Source: Thermomonas hydrothermalis
Lineage (GTDB): Bacteria; Pseudomonadota; Gammaproteobacteria; Xanthomonadales; Xanthomonadaceae
Length of the DNA: 64,000 nt
Assembly (NCBI RefSeq): GCF_900129205.1
Contig: NZ_FQUK01000007.1
Coordinates: 12,185 to 76,184 of the forward strand
Reading direction: 5' to 3'
The notes below the pieces were generated by a model. The model did no database searches. It was given only the letters and a program-made list of their open reading frames with translations, and was not told the origin of the DNA. Below, piece after piece: positions 35,450 to 47,109 of the stretch (its first letter is position 1; each line of letters starts with the position of its first letter). The position numbers and the translations under genes are program-made.

Positions 35450-36985
35450 TCATTCCGTCGGCTCCACCCGTAGCCGCAGTTCGCCGTCCCGGAGCCGGGC
35501 GCGCAGCCGTTCGCCGGGCTGCACATCGTGCACGCTGGCAACGACCTGTCCATGCTCGCGCAGCAGAATGCTGTAGCCGCGTGCGAGGGTGGCGTCCACT
35601 TTGTTCGCGCTGAGGGAGCGCGCCAGCCCTTCCAGGCGCAGCAAATGGTGTTGCAGGCGACGGGCGATCCAGGCCTGCGGCTGCATGCCGAGCATGTCCA
35701 GACGCTGACGGAGGATCTGCAGGGTGCGTTCGAGCTGCCGGCGTGGACGCGGTTGCAGCTCGGTCAGGCGTCGGCGCAGGCGTGCCAGCAGTTGGCCGGG
35801 ATGCTGAGCGCGCAGGGCGGCACCGGCATGCCGCAGGCGGATGCGGCTGTCCTTGAGCGACTGCTGGATGCCGGTTTCCAGGCGACGCCGCAACTGCAGT
35901 AGCCGTTGCTGGTGTCGGGCCAGTTGCAGCTGCGGCTGCTGGCCACGCAGCACGGCGCACAGATGCCGCAGTTCTGCGCGCGCGCCCAGCAGGCGCTGGC
36001 GCACGCCCATATCCAGGCGTTGTCTGGCCTGGCTCAGACGCTGCGCCTGGCTGGCCAGCCGGAGTTGCGGACGTTGGGCATGCAGCCGCAGCCAGGCCCG
36101 GTCGTTGCGTTGGGCGGCGCGTTGCAGGTGATGGTGGGCAAGTGCATTCAGGCGTTGGCGCAGGGTGGCAAGCTGTCGCGCCAGGGTCTGCATGTCCGGC
36201 ACCAGCAACTCGGCTGCCGCCGATGGGGTGGGGGCGCGCAGGTCGGCGGCGAAGTCGGCCAGCGAAACATCGGTCTCGTGGCCGATGGCGGCCACCACCG
36301 GGGTGACACAGGCGGCGATCGCGCGCGCCAAGGCTTCGTCGTTGAAGGCCCATAGGTCTTCCAGCGAGCCACCGCCGCGCGCCAGCACCAGCACGTCGTA
36401 GCGGCCGCTGGCATCGGCGGCCTGCAGCATTGCGCGGATCTGCGCCGCGGCGCCTTCCCCCTGCACCGGAACCGGCAATAGTTCCACAGCGACCAGTGGA
36501 AAGCGCCGGCGCAGCACGCTGAGGATGTCGCGGATCACCGCACCAGTGGGCGAGGTGAGCACCCCGATCCGGCGCGGCAGCGCGGGCAGTGGTCGTTTGC
36601 GCGCCTGGTCGAACAGCCCTTCGGCCTGCAGCCGTGCTTTCAGGGCTTCGAAGGCGCGACGCAGTGCCCCTTCGCCAGCTTCCTCCAGACTGTCGCACAC
36701 CAGCTGGAAGTCGCCGCGAGGCTCGTATAGGGTGATCCGCCCGCGTGCCAGCACCTTCAGCCCGTCGCGCAGCGGGAAGCGCAGCCACTGCGACTTGGGC
36801 TTGAACATGGCGCAGCGCACCTGGGCGCGTTCGTCCTTGAGGGAAAAATACAGATGCCCGGAGGCTGGCCGGCTGAGGCCGCTGATTTCGCCTTCCACCA
36901 GGATGGCGGGGAAACTGTCTTCCAGCAGGGTGCGGGCCAGCGTATTGAGCTGGCTGGGGGTCAGGACCTCGGGTTCACGGCGCAT
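35450..36985 (-). CDS. xseA: Exodeoxyribonuclease VII large subunit
   Basis: A 511-residue subunit of ExoVII, which degrades single-stranded DNA to short oligonucleotides. It has an N-terminal OB-fold ([44 protein letters not shown]) and the catalytic core ([60 protein letters not shown]). The C-terminal coiled-coil region is Arg/Gln/Leu-rich and makes it about 55 residues longer than the E. coli protein (456). The start is the ATG before [12 protein letters not shown]. The small subunit gene is not in the window. It is divergent from ispG. Confidence 0.96.
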   Translation of the reverse strand: MRREPEVLTPSQLNTLARTLLEDSFPAILVEGEISGLSRPASGHLYFSLKDERAQVRCAMFKPKSQWLRFPLRDGLKVLARGRITLYEPRGDFQLVCDSLEEAGEGALRRAFEALKARLQAEGLFDQARKRPLPALPRRIGVLTSPTGAVIRDILSVLRRRFPLVAVELLPVPVQGEGAAAQIRAMLQAADASGRYDVLVLARGGGSLEDLWAFNDEALARAIAACVTPVVAAIGHETDVSLADFAADLRAPTPSAAAELLVPDMQTLARQLATLRQRLNALAHHHLQRAAQRNDRAWLRLHAQRPQLRLASQAQRLSQARQRLDMGVRQRLLGARAELRHLCAVLRGQQPQLQLARHQQRLLQLRRRLETGIQQSLKDSRIRLRHAGAALRAQHPGQLLARLRRRLTELQPRPRRQLERTLQILRQRLDMLGMQPQAWIARRLQHHLLRLEGLARSLSANKVDATLARGYSILLREHGQVVASVHDVQPGERLRARLRDGELRLRVEPTE

Positions 36986-37043
36986 CCGCCCAGCATACCC
37001 GCCGTTCCGGCACTGGTCAGCCCGGTGCCGGCCCAGCGACGGG

Positions 37044-37049
37044 TAGAAT
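37044..37049 (+). promoter_or_regulatory. -10-like box just upstream of ispG
   Basis: TAGAAT lies only 7 bases before the ispG ATG, with no Shine-Dalgarno between. If it is a true -10, the mRNA starts at or next to the start codon. No clear -35 is seen. Confidence 0.35.
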
Positions 37050-37056
37050 TGCCGCC

Positions 37057-38310
37057 ATGCACGCACAGCATCAAGACAGCTACGGCCCGCGTCCGCGGCG
37101 TATGACCAGGCCGGTCGAGATCGGCGGGGTGAAGGTGGGGGGCGGCGCACCGGTGGTGGTGCAGTCGATGACCAACACCGACACCGCCGACGTGGTGGCC
37201 ACTGCCCGCCAGATCGCTGAGTTGTGGCGGGCAGGTTCCGAGCTGGTGCGGGTCACGGTGAACACAGCGGAGGCCGCAGCCGCGGTGCCGCGCATCGTCG
37301 ATCGACTGGCGATGATGGGCGTGCACGTGCCGATCATCGGCGACTTCCACTACAACGGGCACACCCTGCTGGCGAATGAGCCGGCCTGCGCCGAGGCGTT
37401 GGCCAAGTACCGCATCAATCCCGGCAACGTCGGCTTTGGCAAGAAGAAGGACACCCAGTTCGCCCAGCTCATCGAGTTCGCCATCCGTTACGGCAAGCCG
37501 GTGCGGATCGGCGCCAACTGGGGTTCGCTGGACCAGGCCCTGGCGGCGCGCTTGATGGACGAAAACGCCCAGCGCGCAGAGCCGTGGGATGCCGGCCGGG
37601 TGATGCGCGAGGCATTGATCCTGTCGGCGCTGGAGTCGGCGCAGCGGGCGGTGGAACTGGGCCTGCCGAAGGAACGCATCGTGCTCAGCGCCAAGGTCAG
37701 CGGCGTGCAGGAGCTGATTGCGGTCTACCGCGATCTGGCGGCGCGCAGTGATTTCGCCCTGCACTTAGGCCTGACCGAGGCCGGCATCGGCAGCAAGGGC
37801 ATCGTGGCCTCCGCGGCCGCGCTGGCGGTGCTGCTGCAGGAAGGCATTGGCGACACCATCCGCGTCTCGCTGACGCCGGAGCCGGGGGCCTCGCGGACGC
37901 AGGAAGTGATCGTGGCGCAGGAGCTGCTGCAGACCATGGGGTTGCGGGCCTTTACCCCGATGGTCACCGCCTGTCCGGGCTGCGGTCGGACCACCTCGGA
38001 GTTTTTCCAGGAGCTGGCCAAAGTCGTTCAGGCGCATGTCCGCGCGAAGATGCCGGAGTGGAAGATCAGCCACCCCGGCGCCGAGAACATGACGCTTGCC
38101 GTCATGGGCTGCGTGGTGAACGGGCCGGGCGAGTCGCGCCATGCCAATATCGGCATCAGCCTGCCGGGCACCGGCGAAGCCCCGGCGGCGCCGGTGTTCA
38201 TCGATGGCGAGAAGGCTGTGACCTTGCGTGGTGACAACATTGCCAGCGAGTTCATCGCCTTGATCGATGAATACGTCGAGCGCCGTTATGGCGCCGCCAA
38301 GCGCGCCTGA
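37057..38310 (+). CDS. ispG: 4-hydroxy-3-methylbut-2-enyl diphosphate synthase
   Basis: Penultimate enzyme of the MEP isoprenoid pathway, a 4Fe-4S reductase. The 417 residues have the TIM-barrel start ([21 protein letters not shown], broken here for length), [22 protein letters not shown] and [10 protein letters not shown]. The cluster ligands lie in CPGCGRT and [10 protein letters not shown]. An in-frame Met 15 residues in (MTRPVEI) is an alternative start. It stands alone between the divergent xseA and a lipoprotein gene. Confidence 0.97.
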   Translation: MHAQHQDSYGPRPRRMTRPVEIGGVKVGGGAPVVVQSMTNTDTADVVATARQIAELWRAGSELVRVTVNTAEAAAAVPRIVDRLAMMGVHVPIIGDFHYNGHTLLANEPACAEALAKYRINPGNVGFGKKKDTQFAQLIEFAIRYGKPVRIGANWGSLDQALAARLMDENAQRAEPWDAGRVMREALILSALESAQRAVELGLPKERIVLSAKVSGVQELIAVYRDLAARSDFALHLGLTEAGIGSKGIVASAAALAVLLQEGIGDTIRVSLTPEPGASRTQEVIVAQELLQTMGLRAFTPMVTACPGCGRTTSEFFQELAKVVQAHVRAKMPEWKISHPGAENMTLAVMGCVVNGPGESRHANIGISLPGTGEAPAAPVFIDGEKAVTLRGDNIASEFIALIDEYVERRYGAAKRA

Positions 38311-38443
38311 CCCGTCGGCGCGAAGCTGAATCATCGCAATCCGCCCCACTTGTCTGCGGCCGCTTTCATCCACATTTCATGCAGGCGGACGCTGTGGCGT
38401 GGATCATGCGCCATGCCCCTTTGACCGGCAGGAGGAGATGACG

Positions 38444-38929
38444 ATGCCTAGCAAGAAACCACATTGGGTGGCGGCACTGGCGGTGACGGCGGCCGTGTTG
38501 GCCGGTTGCGCCAGCGGGCCGCGGATGAGTGATGCCGACAAGCTGGCGCTGTATGAGCAGCACGCCGGTGCACCGGTATCCAGCTTTTCCTACACCATGG
38601 CACTGGATGGCTGGACGCCGCTTGGCGACAGCGCCCTGGCGGTCTGGGCCAGCCCCGGCCGTGCTTATCTGCTCAAGCTGTACGGGCCATGCAACAACCT
38701 GAGCTTTGCCCCCATGATCAGCTTAAGCCGCAGTGTGGGTCAGGTCTGGGCCGGGTTCGACAAGGTGATTCCGGTGGGCTTTGGCCCGCGCATGCCGGAC
38801 ATTCCCTGCACCATCAAGTCGATCCAGCCGCTGGACGTGAAGGCGATCCGCCAGGCCGAGCGGGATGCCAGCAAGATTGCGCAGCCGGTCGAACGGCCGG
38901 CCGAAGCCACCGCGCCGGCAGGTTCGTGA
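38444..38929 (+). CDS. DUF6491-like lipoprotein
   Basis: A 161-residue lipoprotein with a signal peptide ending in the lipobox LAGC (Cys22). The mature part is a small domain with GAPVSSFSYTMALDGWTPLGDSALAVW and two cysteines (GPCNN, IPCTIKSI) that could form a disulphide. It resembles the uncharacterised DUF6491 group. A strong Shine-Dalgarno AGGAGGAG fits the ATG at 38444 better than the one at 38438. It converges with yggX. Function unknown. Confidence 0.7.
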   Translation: MPSKKPHWVAALAVTAAVLAGCASGPRMSDADKLALYEQHAGAPVSSFSYTMALDGWTPLGDSALAVWASPGRAYLLKLYGPCNNLSFAPMISLSRSVGQVWAGFDKVIPVGFGPRMPDIPCTIKSIQPLDVKAIRQAERDASKIAQPVERPAEATAPAGS

Positions 38930-38949
38930 CCGCCGGGTGGGGCATCCCA

Positions 38950-39222
38950 TCACCCCGCCGGGGGCACGTAACCGGCGGGGAGGTCGGCCTTGCCTGCGAA
39001 CAGGAACTTGACCATTTCGCCTTCTAGAAAGGCCCGGTGCTGCGGGTTGAGCGGTGAGAGGCGGTTCTCGTTGATCAGCATGGTCTGGTGCGCAAGCCAG
39101 CGCTGCCAGGCGGGTTTGCCGACGATGTCATAGATCCGCCGGCCGAGTTCTCCCGGCCAGGGCGGGAAATCCAGGCCCTCGGTGTCGATATCGTCCACCA
39201 CACAGTGCACGGTGCGGGTCAT
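38950..39222 (-). CDS. yggX: YggX-type oxidative damage protection / Fe-S trafficking protein
   Basis: A 90-residue protein of the YggX family, linked to protection of iron-sulphur clusters. Matching stretches are MTRTVHCVV with the conserved Cys7, [24 protein letters not shown] and [11 protein letters not shown]. It overlaps mutY by four bases, the familiar mutY-yggX pairing; MutY itself is a 4Fe-4S enzyme. Confidence 0.95.
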   Translation of the reverse strand: MTRTVHCVVDDIDTEGLDFPPWPGELGRRIYDIVGKPAWQRWLAHQTMLINENRLSPLNPQHRAFLEGEMVKFLFAGKADLPAGYVPPAG

Positions 39223-40274
39223 GGCATTGGCTCCTGAAGCAGTTTTCTGATCGGTGCCGGCAGCCCGAGTGCAGGCAGTTCGTCCCGCGGCGTCCAGCGC
39301 AGATCCGGATTATCGCCGATGGCGGAGGCCATCCCGTTGCAGGCAAGCCGCTGCGGATGGATGCGCAAGCGAAAGTGCGAGAACTGATGCTCCAGCGGGG
39401 GCAGGGCGCGGGCGGTGGCGAGATCAGTGGCCAGCTGGCGCTTGGCCCAGGTCTGCGCCTGGGCGGGTTCGGCATGCTCGGGCAGGGACCACAGCCCGGC
39501 CCACACTCCGGTGGGCGGTCGGCGCCAGAGCAGGATGCGGCCGGCATTGTCTTCGATGATCAACATCCAGGTGTCGCGCACCGGGAGCGCCTTGCTCGGC
39601 CGTGGCGTGGGTAGGGTGGCGATGCGGTTGCTGCGGTACGCCACGCACATGTCCTGCAACGGGCAGCGCGGGCAGGCGGGCCGGGCGCGGGTGCACAGGG
39701 TGGCGCCAAAATCCATCTGCGCCTGGGTCCAGTCGGCCGGTCGCGTTTGCGGCAGCAGGCGCTCGGCAAGCGCCCAGAGCTGCTTTTCCACGGCTGGCGT
39801 TCCCGGCCAGCCCTCGATGCCGAACACCCGGCACAGCACGCGTTTGACGTTGCCATCCAGGATCGGGACGGGTTCGTTCCAGGCTTGCGAGAGGATCGCG
39901 CCGGCAGTGCTGCGGCCGATTCCGGGCAGCGCCTGCAGGGCGGCCAGATCACGCGGCAGCGCGCCGCCGTGGTGCGTCATGCAGTGCTGGGCGGTGGCGT
40001 GCAGGTTCCGGGCGCGGGCGTAGTAGCCAAGCCCCGACCACAGCGCCAGCACCTGATCCTGCGGGGCGTGTGCCAAGGCCGGCAGGTCGGGCAGGGCGGT
40101 CACGAAGCGCTGGAAATAGGGGATCACCACCGCCACCTGGGTCTGTTGCAGCATGATCTCGCTCAGCCAGACCCGGTACGGGGTACGTGGGTGTTGCCAG
40201 GGCAGATCGAAGCGGCCGTGGCGGTCGTACCAGGCCAGCAGCCGTGCCGCAAACTCAGTCGTCGGGGCGGTCAT
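39219..40274 (-). CDS. mutY: A/G-specific adenine DNA glycosylase
   Basis: A 351-residue base-excision repair enzyme that removes adenine opposite 8-oxoguanine. The helix-hairpin-helix glycosylase domain shows the catalytic Glu in [13 protein letters not shown] and the Asp in ILDGNVKRV. The 4Fe-4S cluster ligands follow the C-x6-C-x2-C-x5-C pattern ([17 protein letters not shown]). A C-terminal NUDIX-like domain reads the 8-oxoG base. The start is the ATG overlapping the upstream AsmA-like stop by four bases. Confidence 0.97.
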   Translation of the reverse strand: MTAPTTEFAARLLAWYDRHGRFDLPWQHPRTPYRVWLSEIMLQQTQVAVVIPYFQRFVTALPDLPALAHAPQDQVLALWSGLGYYARARNLHATAQHCMTHHGGALPRDLAALQALPGIGRSTAGAILSQAWNEPVPILDGNVKRVLCRVFGIEGWPGTPAVEKQLWALAERLLPQTRPADWTQAQMDFGATLCTRARPACPRCPLQDMCVAYRSNRIATLPTPRPSKALPVRDTWMLIIEDNAGRILLWRRPPTGVWAGLWSLPEHAEPAQAQTWAKRQLATDLATARALPPLEHQFSHFRLRIHPQRLACNGMASAIGDNPDLRWTPRDELPALGLPAPIRKLLQEPMP

Positions 40275-41518
40275 GGCGTGTCCTTTATCCGCAGTTCCAC
40301 CCCTTCCAGCCGGATTCCTTCGATTTCGAGGGTGGGCGCAGACAGCCATCCGTCCAGTGGGGGCAGAGGCGAGCCGGTGCCTGGTGCCTGCAACCAGGTC
40401 TGCAGGTGCGGCCATGCCAGACGGGTTTGCAACTGGGTGGCGTCGCGGCGCAGGGTCAGCGTCAGGGGCGCGCTCAGGTCCGCGGCGCCGACGTAGTTCA
40501 AGGTGAACGGCAGCGGTGCGCGGGAGGTCGCCAAGGGGGACGGCAGCGGCGGCCAGGCCGGTGGCCAGTCGGCCAGCATGCCCTGCAGTTGCACCTGCAG
40601 GTGGGAGGCAACGATCAGGCGGCCCTGTGCGGTCAGGTCAGGGACGGCCGTGTCGCCGTACAGGCGCAGGACAAACGGCATCAGCCGCATGCCCTGCTGA
40701 TCGAGGTCCAGCGACCCGTTCACTCCGAGCCGGAAAGGCAGCACCTGGGCCGCGGCCAGATAGCGTCCGGCCAGCCCTAGGCGGGCGGGGGCCAGCTTCA
40801 GGGAGCCGTCCGCCAGAACCAAAGAACCCGCCACATGCACGGCCATCGGCAGACGCCAGTCCGAGGCGGTCGGGGTCAGCCAGCCTTCCACGGTGAGCTG
40901 GGCAGGGCGGCCAGCCAGCAGGGCCTGCGGTGAGTCGAGCGTCACCACCAGCCGGGCCGGTATCGCAAGACCGGCATCCGTGTCGCGGTAGCGTGCCAGC
41001 AGCAGGAGCCGGGAGTATTGCGTCGGGTCCAGCCGTGGCAGGTCGAGGTCGATCTGATCCAGGTGCCGGGCGCCGGCGTCGATCCGGCCATTCTGTACGC
41101 GCAGGCCGTCATCGAGGCGCGGCAGACGCAGGGCGCCTGCCGGTCGACTGGCCAGCCAGCGTTGCAAGGCCGGCAGGTTCAACACCGGAGCGTCCAGTTC
41201 GAGTCGGCGCAGGCGTAGCGCCTGGTTGCCATGCAGCAGGGTGTGCCAGGGCAGGGCCAGGTACACCCGGCGCACGCGCAACAGGGGCTGGGGATCGCCC
41301 GGGCGATGCACGACCAGGCCATCTAGCGTCAGCTGTGGGGTGCCGCGCAGCCGGTAATCGAGCGCGGTGGCGTCCAGCTCAAGGTCGAGTGTGCGTCCCA
41401 GCGTGGTCAGCAGCAGTGGCCCGCCCCGTTGCGGTTGCAGCAGCCAGGCGGTGAGCGCGATCGACAGCAGTGCCAGGAGCCACAGGGCCCGACGCCAGCG
41501 TGCGGGCACGGCGCTCAC
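40271..41518 (-). CDS. AsmA-like membrane-anchored protein
   Basis: A 415-residue protein with one N-terminal membrane anchor (about 10-27: ALWLLALLSIALTAWLLQP). The periplasmic body has alternating strands typical of AsmA-family proteins (LLTTLGRTLDLELDATALDY; DGLVVHRPGDPQPLLRVRRV). AsmA-type proteins act in outer-membrane biogenesis and lipid transport; the substrate here is unknown. The start is GTG at 41516-41518, overlapping the ftsY stop. It is translationally chained between ftsY and mutY. Confidence 0.7.
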   Translation of the reverse strand: MSAVPARWRRALWLLALLSIALTAWLLQPQRGGPLLLTTLGRTLDLELDATALDYRLRGTPQLTLDGLVVHRPGDPQPLLRVRRVYLALPWHTLLHGNQALRLRRLELDAPVLNLPALQRWLASRPAGALRLPRLDDGLRVQNGRIDAGARHLDQIDLDLPRLDPTQYSRLLLLARYRDTDAGLAIPARLVVTLDSPQALLAGRPAQLTVEGWLTPTASDWRLPMAVHVAGSLVLADGSLKLAPARLGLAGRYLAAAQVLPFRLGVNGSLDLDQQGMRLMPFVLRLYGDTAVPDLTAQGRLIVASHLQVQLQGMLADWPPAWPPLPSPLATSRAPLPFTLNYVGAADLSAPLTLTLRRDATQLQTRLAWPHLQTWLQAPGTGSPLPPLDGWLSAPTLEIEGIRLEGVELRIKDTP

Positions 41519-42579
41519 CCGCCCAGCGTCTCCGGCAGCAGGGCGTCCACGAACGCCTCGGCGTCGAACACGCGCAGATCTTCCGGCCGTTCGCCGATCC
41601 CGGCAAAGCGGATCGGAATGCCAAACTCGCGTGCCAACGCAAACACCACGCCGCCCTTGGCGGTCCCGTCGAGCTTGGTGACCACCAGCCCGCTGACCGG
41701 CAGTTTTTCCCGGAACTTGCGCACCTGGCTGATGGCGTTCTGGCCGGTGGTGCCGTCGATCACCATCAGCACCTCGTGCGGTGCCTGTGGATCCAGCTTG
41801 CGCAGCACGCGGGCCACCTTGGCCAGTTCTTCCATCAGCCCGCCCTGGGTATGCAGGCGGCCGGCGGTGTCGGCGATCAGGACGTCGATACCGCGCGCCT
41901 TGGCGGCTTGCAGGGCATCAAATGCCACCGAGGCGGCATCGGCATTCTGGCCTTGGGCAATCACCGCCACGCCGTTGCGCTCCCCCCAGGCCTGCAGCTG
42001 CGCCACCGCTGCGGCGCGGAAGGTGTCGCCAGCGGCCAGCATCAGGCTGCGGCCTTCGTCCTTGAACCGCCGGGCCAGCTTGCCGATGGTGGTGGTCTTG
42101 CCGGCGCCGTTGACGCCGACGGTCAGGATGACGAACGGTTTGCTGGCCGGGTCGATCCGCAGCGGCACCGCCACCGGGGTCAGCATCGCCAGCAGTTCTG
42201 CCCGCAGTGCGTTGCGCAAGGCCTGAGCATCGGCAAACTCACGCGCCTGCATGCGCCGACGCAGCGATTCGATCACCTGGGTGCTGGCGGTGACTCCGAC
42301 ATCGGCGGTGAGCAGGGCGGTTTCGATTTCTTCCAGCAGGGCATCGTCCAGCCGGGGGTTGCGCGAGAACAGGCCGCTGAACGTGCGGGCCAGGGCGCTG
42401 TCGCGCAGGCGCTCACGCCAGCCGGGTTTGCTGGCGGGCGTGGTCACCTGTTCGGGAGGGGCAGAAGGAACCTCCGGGGGTGCCGGTGGTGCTGCGTCCA
42501 GCACGGCGGGCTCGCCGTTGCCAGGCTTGGGGTCGGCAGGCTTGGGGTCAGTGGGTTTGCGACGGAACCAGCTGAGCAT
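41515..42579 (-). CDS. ftsY: Signal recognition particle receptor FtsY
   Basis: A 354-residue SRP GTPase that docks ribosome-SRP complexes to the inner membrane. The N-terminal segment is short, Pro-rich and membrane-targeting (MLSWFRRKPTDPKP). The helical N domain (about 60-140) and the G domain follow, with GVNGAGKTTTIGKLA, DTAGRLHT, TKLDGTAKGG and the closing GIGERPEDL. The start is the ATG before LSWFRRK; codons further upstream run antisense to rsmD. It heads the ftsY-AsmA-mutY-yggX chain, divergent from rsmD. Confidence 0.96.
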   Translation of the reverse strand: MLSWFRRKPTDPKPADPKPGNGEPAVLDAAPPAPPEVPSAPPEQVTTPASKPGWRERLRDSALARTFSGLFSRNPRLDDALLEEIETALLTADVGVTASTQVIESLRRRMQAREFADAQALRNALRAELLAMLTPVAVPLRIDPASKPFVILTVGVNGAGKTTTIGKLARRFKDEGRSLMLAAGDTFRAAAVAQLQAWGERNGVAVIAQGQNADAASVAFDALQAAKARGIDVLIADTAGRLHTQGGLMEELAKVARVLRKLDPQAPHEVLMVIDGTTGQNAISQVRKFREKLPVSGLVVTKLDGTAKGGVVFALAREFGIPIRFAGIGERPEDLRVFDAEAFVDALLPETLGG

Positions 42580-42636
42580 GAGGTCGCAGGAATGGTGGAG
42601 AATGATGCGCATGGTACCTGCTTCCCTCCCGTGCCG

Positions 42637-43233
42637 ATGAGTCGGCAACCCACGCGCGCACCGATGGTGCGTCCCGGCAGCGTGCGCATCATTGCGGGGC
42701 ACTGGCGCGGCTCGCGGTTGCCGGTGCCCGACCGCCCCGGGCTGCGGCCAACCTCCGATCGCGTCCGCGAGACCCTGTTCAACTGGCTGCAGCCGGTACT
42801 GCCCGGGGCGCGGGTGTTGGATCTGTTTGCCGGCAGCGGCGCACTGGGTCTGGAGGCCGCCTCGCGCGGGGCCGCGCACGTCCAGTTGGTGGAGGCAGAC
42901 CCTGGCCTGGCGCGTAGCCTGATGGCCACAGTGGAGCGCCTGCAGGGCCAGTCCCGGGTGGCGGTGCATTGCGGCGATGCCCTGGCGTTTTTGCGCGCAG
43001 CCAGCCCGGAGCCCGCCTGGGACATCGCCTTCGTGGATCCACCATTTGCCGCCGGGCTATGGCCTGCCGTGCTGGAACTGCTGCCGCCCAGGCTGGCGAC
43101 CACCGCCTGGCTGTATCTGGAGACGCCAGCGGAATACACCCCGGTATTGCCCCCGGACTGGGCGGTGCATCGCGAAAACCGTACCCGGCAGGTGCGCTAT
43201 GCCCTATACCGGCGGGGTACACTGGGCGCATGA
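42637..43233 (+). CDS. rsmD: 16S rRNA (guanine966-N2)-methyltransferase
   Basis: A 198-residue SAM-dependent methyltransferase acting on 30S subunits. Motifs are RIIAGHWRGSRLPVP, PTSDRVRETLFNWL, VLDLFAGSGALGLEA (SAM site) and the catalytic FVDPPF. The start is ATG 42637; ATG 42664 would also leave all motifs intact. It faces away from ftsY, a conserved neighbour, and is followed by coaD after 88 bases. Confidence 0.96.
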   Translation: MSRQPTRAPMVRPGSVRIIAGHWRGSRLPVPDRPGLRPTSDRVRETLFNWLQPVLPGARVLDLFAGSGALGLEAASRGAAHVQLVEADPGLARSLMATVERLQGQSRVAVHCGDALAFLRAASPEPAWDIAFVDPPFAAGLWPAVLELLPPRLATTAWLYLETPAEYTPVLPPDWAVHRENRTRQVRYALYRRGTLGA

Positions 43234-43243
43234 ATGGCGGTGA

Positions 43244-44361
<1,118 letters not shown>

Positions 44362-44399
44362 GCTGAGCCGGGGGCGCAAGTCGCTCTGGCCTGTACCCT

Positions 44400-44427
44400 G
44401 CCGGCGGCGTGATGTCATGCCGCCGGC
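44400..44427 (+). terminator. Hairpin between the lipoprotein gene and ggt
   Basis: GCCGGCGGC and GCCGCCGGC (44400-44408 with 44419-44427) form a 9-bp stem around a 10-base loop that can pair further (TGA/TCA). It ends about 20 bases before the ggt start. Confidence 0.55.
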
Positions 44428-44448
44428 CCACCCGCCAGGAGCACGCGG

Positions 44449-46182
44449 ATGAAACGTGTCGTTTTAGCGCTCTGGACTCTGCTGCTCGTGCTGCCGCTGG
44501 CGGTGCTGTCGGCCGAGCCGGAAGCGGGTGGCAAGTCCCATCCGCCAGGCGCTGCGGTGGCCTCCGCGCATGCGCTGGCCACCGATGCCGGCATCGAGAT
44601 CCTTAAGCAAGGGGGCAACGCCTTCGATGCCGCAGTGGCGGTATCGGCGGTGTTGTCGGTGGTCGAGCCGATCAGCTCCGGCCTGGGCGGGGGCGGCATG
44701 TGGCTGCTGCATGACGCCAGCAGCGGGCGCGATGTGTTCATCGATGGGCGCGAAACCGCGCCCGCGGCGGCGACACCCGAGCGCTTCCTCGACAAGAACG
44801 GTAAGCTCAATCCCGACCGCGCCCAGAACGGGCCGTGGTCGGCCGGCATCCCCGGCCTGCCGGCGCTGTTGGTGCACGTGGCCGAACACTACGGGCGGCT
44901 GCCGATCAAGCAATCACTGGCTCCGGCGATCCGCATCGCCCGCGATGGGTTCCCGGTGTATGCACGCATGGCGCAGGGCTATGCCGTCAAGCGGGCGGTG
45001 ATGGATCGCTATCCCGGCACCCGCGCGGTGTTTTCCCCCAACGGCAGGCCGATTCGTGAAGGCGATCTGTTCCACCAGCCGGATCTGGCCGCCACGCTCG
45101 AGCGCCTTGCCGCGCAGGGCTTCGACGGGTTCTACCGCGGCACCACCGCCAAGCGTCTGGTGGCGGGCGTGAATGCCGCCGGCGGGCAGTGGACGCTGGC
45201 GGAACTGGCGGCCTATCAGGTCAAGGAGCGCGAGCCGATCCGCTTCCGCTACCACGACTGGACCATCACCACCGCGCCACCGCCGTCCTCGGGCGGCATC
45301 GCACTGGCGCAGATGCTGCAGATTCTTGCGCCTTACGACCTCAAGGCGATGCCCGAGGCCGAGCGCGTGCACATGGTGGTGGAGTCGATGCGGCGCGCAT
45401 TCCGTGATCGCACGTTCTATCTGGGTGACCCGGATTTCGTGCGAATCCCGCAGCGGCTGCTGCTGTCGCCGGAGTATGCCGCCGGGCTGCGCGCTGGCAT
45501 CGACCCCGACCGCGCCACACCCAGTGATCTTCTCTCCGGCCAGCCGACTCCGCTGGAGGACGAGGAGACCACGCACTTTTCGATCATCGATGCCGAAGGC
45601 AACCGCGTGGCCGCCACCCAGACCGTCAACCTGCTGTACGGCTCCGGGCTGATTCCGCCCGGCACCGGCGTGCTGCTCAACGACGAGATGGATGACTTCG
45701 CGCTCAAGCCCGGTACCCCCAATGCCTTCGGCGTGATGGGCTACGAGGCCAATGCGCCCAAGCCGGGCAAACGCATGCTGAGCTCAATGACGCCCACCTT
45801 CATGGAATCGCCGGACAAGGTGGCAGTGCTTGGCACCCCGGGTGGCAGCCGCATCATCACCATGGTGCTGCTGGGCATCCTGGGTTATGACGCCGGGTTG
45901 GACGCGCAGCAGGTCGCGGCGCTGCCGCGCTATCACCACCAGTGGCTGCCGGATGTGATCGATGCCGAGCCGAACGCGATTTCCGCCGAGGCCGCGGCGA
46001 AGCTGCGCGCGATGGGCCACACCCTGGAGCTGCCGCCTGCCGAAGCCGAAGGCGGGCGCGGTTCCAGCCACGTCTGGGGCAACCTGCAGACGGTGGAGTG
46101 GGATCGCCGCAGCGATGCGCTGCGTGGCGGCAGCGATCCCCGCAACGAGGTCGGCAAGGCGGCCGTCCTGGTGTCGCATTGA
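44449..46182 (+). CDS. ggt: Gamma-glutamyltransferase
   Basis: A 577-residue periplasmic Ntn-hydrolase that cleaves glutathione and other gamma-glutamyl compounds. It has a signal peptide (about 1-23). The proenzyme self-cleaves before Thr374 in [10 protein letters not shown], giving large and small subunits. Other motifs are [31 protein letters not shown], and the small-subunit LSSMTPTF and [11 protein letters not shown] metallo-hydrolase and a MAPEG gene follow on the same strand. Confidence 0.96.
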   Translation: MKRVVLALWTLLLVLPLAVLSAEPEAGGKSHPPGAAVASAHALATDAGIEILKQGGNAFDAAVAVSAVLSVVEPISSGLGGGGMWLLHDASSGRDVFIDGRETAPAAATPERFLDKNGKLNPDRAQNGPWSAGIPGLPALLVHVAEHYGRLPIKQSLAPAIRIARDGFPVYARMAQGYAVKRAVMDRYPGTRAVFSPNGRPIREGDLFHQPDLAATLERLAAQGFDGFYRGTTAKRLVAGVNAAGGQWTLAELAAYQVKEREPIRFRYHDWTITTAPPPSSGGIALAQMLQILAPYDLKAMPEAERVHMVVESMRRAFRDRTFYLGDPDFVRIPQRLLLSPEYAAGLRAGIDPDRATPSDLLSGQPTPLEDEETTHFSIIDAEGNRVAATQTVNLLYGSGLIPPGTGVLLNDEMDDFALKPGTPNAFGVMGYEANAPKPGKRMLSSMTPTFMESPDKVAVLGTPGGSRIITMVLLGILGYDAGLDAQQVAALPRYHHQWLPDVIDAEPNAISAEAAAKLRAMGHTLELPPAEAEGGRGSSHVWGNLQTVEWDRRSDALRGGSDPRNEVGKAAVLVSH

Positions 46183-46207
46183 AGGCCTGCGGGCAGGAGT
46201 GGGTGCG

Positions 46208-47098
46208 ATGAAGCTCTGGTCGATCCTCGGCAACTCCCAGAAACTCGATGGCGGTGCCATGTTCGGCAATGCCCCGCGCGCGCTGTGGGAGCGCTGGGTG
46301 CAGGTCGATGCCCACAACCGCATTGATCTGGCTTGTCGCGCACTGCTAGCCAGTCCGCTGAACGGCAAGACCGTGCTGTTCGAGACCGGCATCGGCGCGT
46401 TCTTCCCGCCGGCGCTGCGCGAACGCTACGGCGTGGTGGAAGACCGCCACGTCTTGCTGGACTCGCTGGCACAGGCGGGCTTCAGCCACGAAGACATCGA
46501 CGTGGTGGTGCTCAGTCATCTGCACTTCGATCATGCCGGCGGCCTGCTGGCGCCATGGGCGGAGGGGCGCGCGCCGGAACTGCTGTTTCCCAATGCCACC
46601 TTCGTGGTCAGTGCCCGCCACTGGGCGCGGGCGACGCAGCCACATCCGCGCGATCGCGCCAGCTTCATCCCGGAACTTCCGGCGCTGCTGCAGGCCAGCG
46701 GCCGGTTGGAGCTGGTCGAGGGGGACCACTGCCACGCTCTGGGCGACAGCGTGCGTTTCCACTACAGCGATGGCCACACGCCAGGGCTGCTGCTGGCGGA
46801 GATCGTCGGGCCGGAGATGGTCGATGGCCAGCCGCACGGCGGTGTGGTGTTCTGCGCCGACTTGATCCCCGGCCGGCCGTGGGTGCACGTGCCCATCACC
46901 ATGGGGTATGACCGCTATCCCGAGCTTTTGATCGACGAAAAGCGCGCCTTCCTGGACGACAAGCTGGCGCGCAACGTCCACCTGTTCTTCACCCATGACC
47001 CCGGCTGTGCGCTGGCGCAGGTGGTGCGCGACGGCAACGGGCGCTTTACCACCGCGCACGAGCACGCCGAGTTGCATGCCCGCCCCCTGGCCCACTGA
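46208..47098 (+). CDS. MBL-fold metallo-hydrolase
   Basis: A 296-residue metallo-beta-lactamase-fold protein. Metal ligands are in [11 protein letters not shown] (HxHxDH motif), GHTPG and FCADLIPG, with a final His in FTHDPG. The substrate cannot be read from sequence; glyoxalase II, lactonase and arylsulfatase-like members share this core. No signal peptide is present. It begins 25 bases after ggt and ends 11 bases before the MAPEG gene, consistent with one operon and perhaps with thiol metabolism. Confidence 0.85.
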   Translation: MKLWSILGNSQKLDGGAMFGNAPRALWERWVQVDAHNRIDLACRALLASPLNGKTVLFETGIGAFFPPALRERYGVVEDRHVLLDSLAQAGFSHEDIDVVVLSHLHFDHAGGLLAPWAEGRAPELLFPNATFVVSARHWARATQPHPRDRASFIPELPALLQASGRLELVEGDHCHALGDSVRFHYSDGHTPGLLLAEIVGPEMVDGQPHGGVVFCADLIPGRPWVHVPITMGYDRYPELLIDEKRAFLDDKLARNVHLFFTHDPGCALAQVVRDGNGRFTTAHEHAELHARPLAH

Positions 47099-47109
47099 GC
47101 GATCCTCCT

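Noticed and set aside
38953-38980. Hairpin CCCCGCCGG/CCGGCGGGG as a terminator
   Set aside because: It lies within the 3' coding part of yggX and has a 10-base loop; it may act for the convergent lipoprotein transcript, but coding constraint explains it equally well.
41470-42636. Plus-strand frame running antisense to ftsY and continuous with rsmD
   Set aside because: The rsmD family begins at about 42637; the upstream part is the complement of ftsY and does not look like protein.
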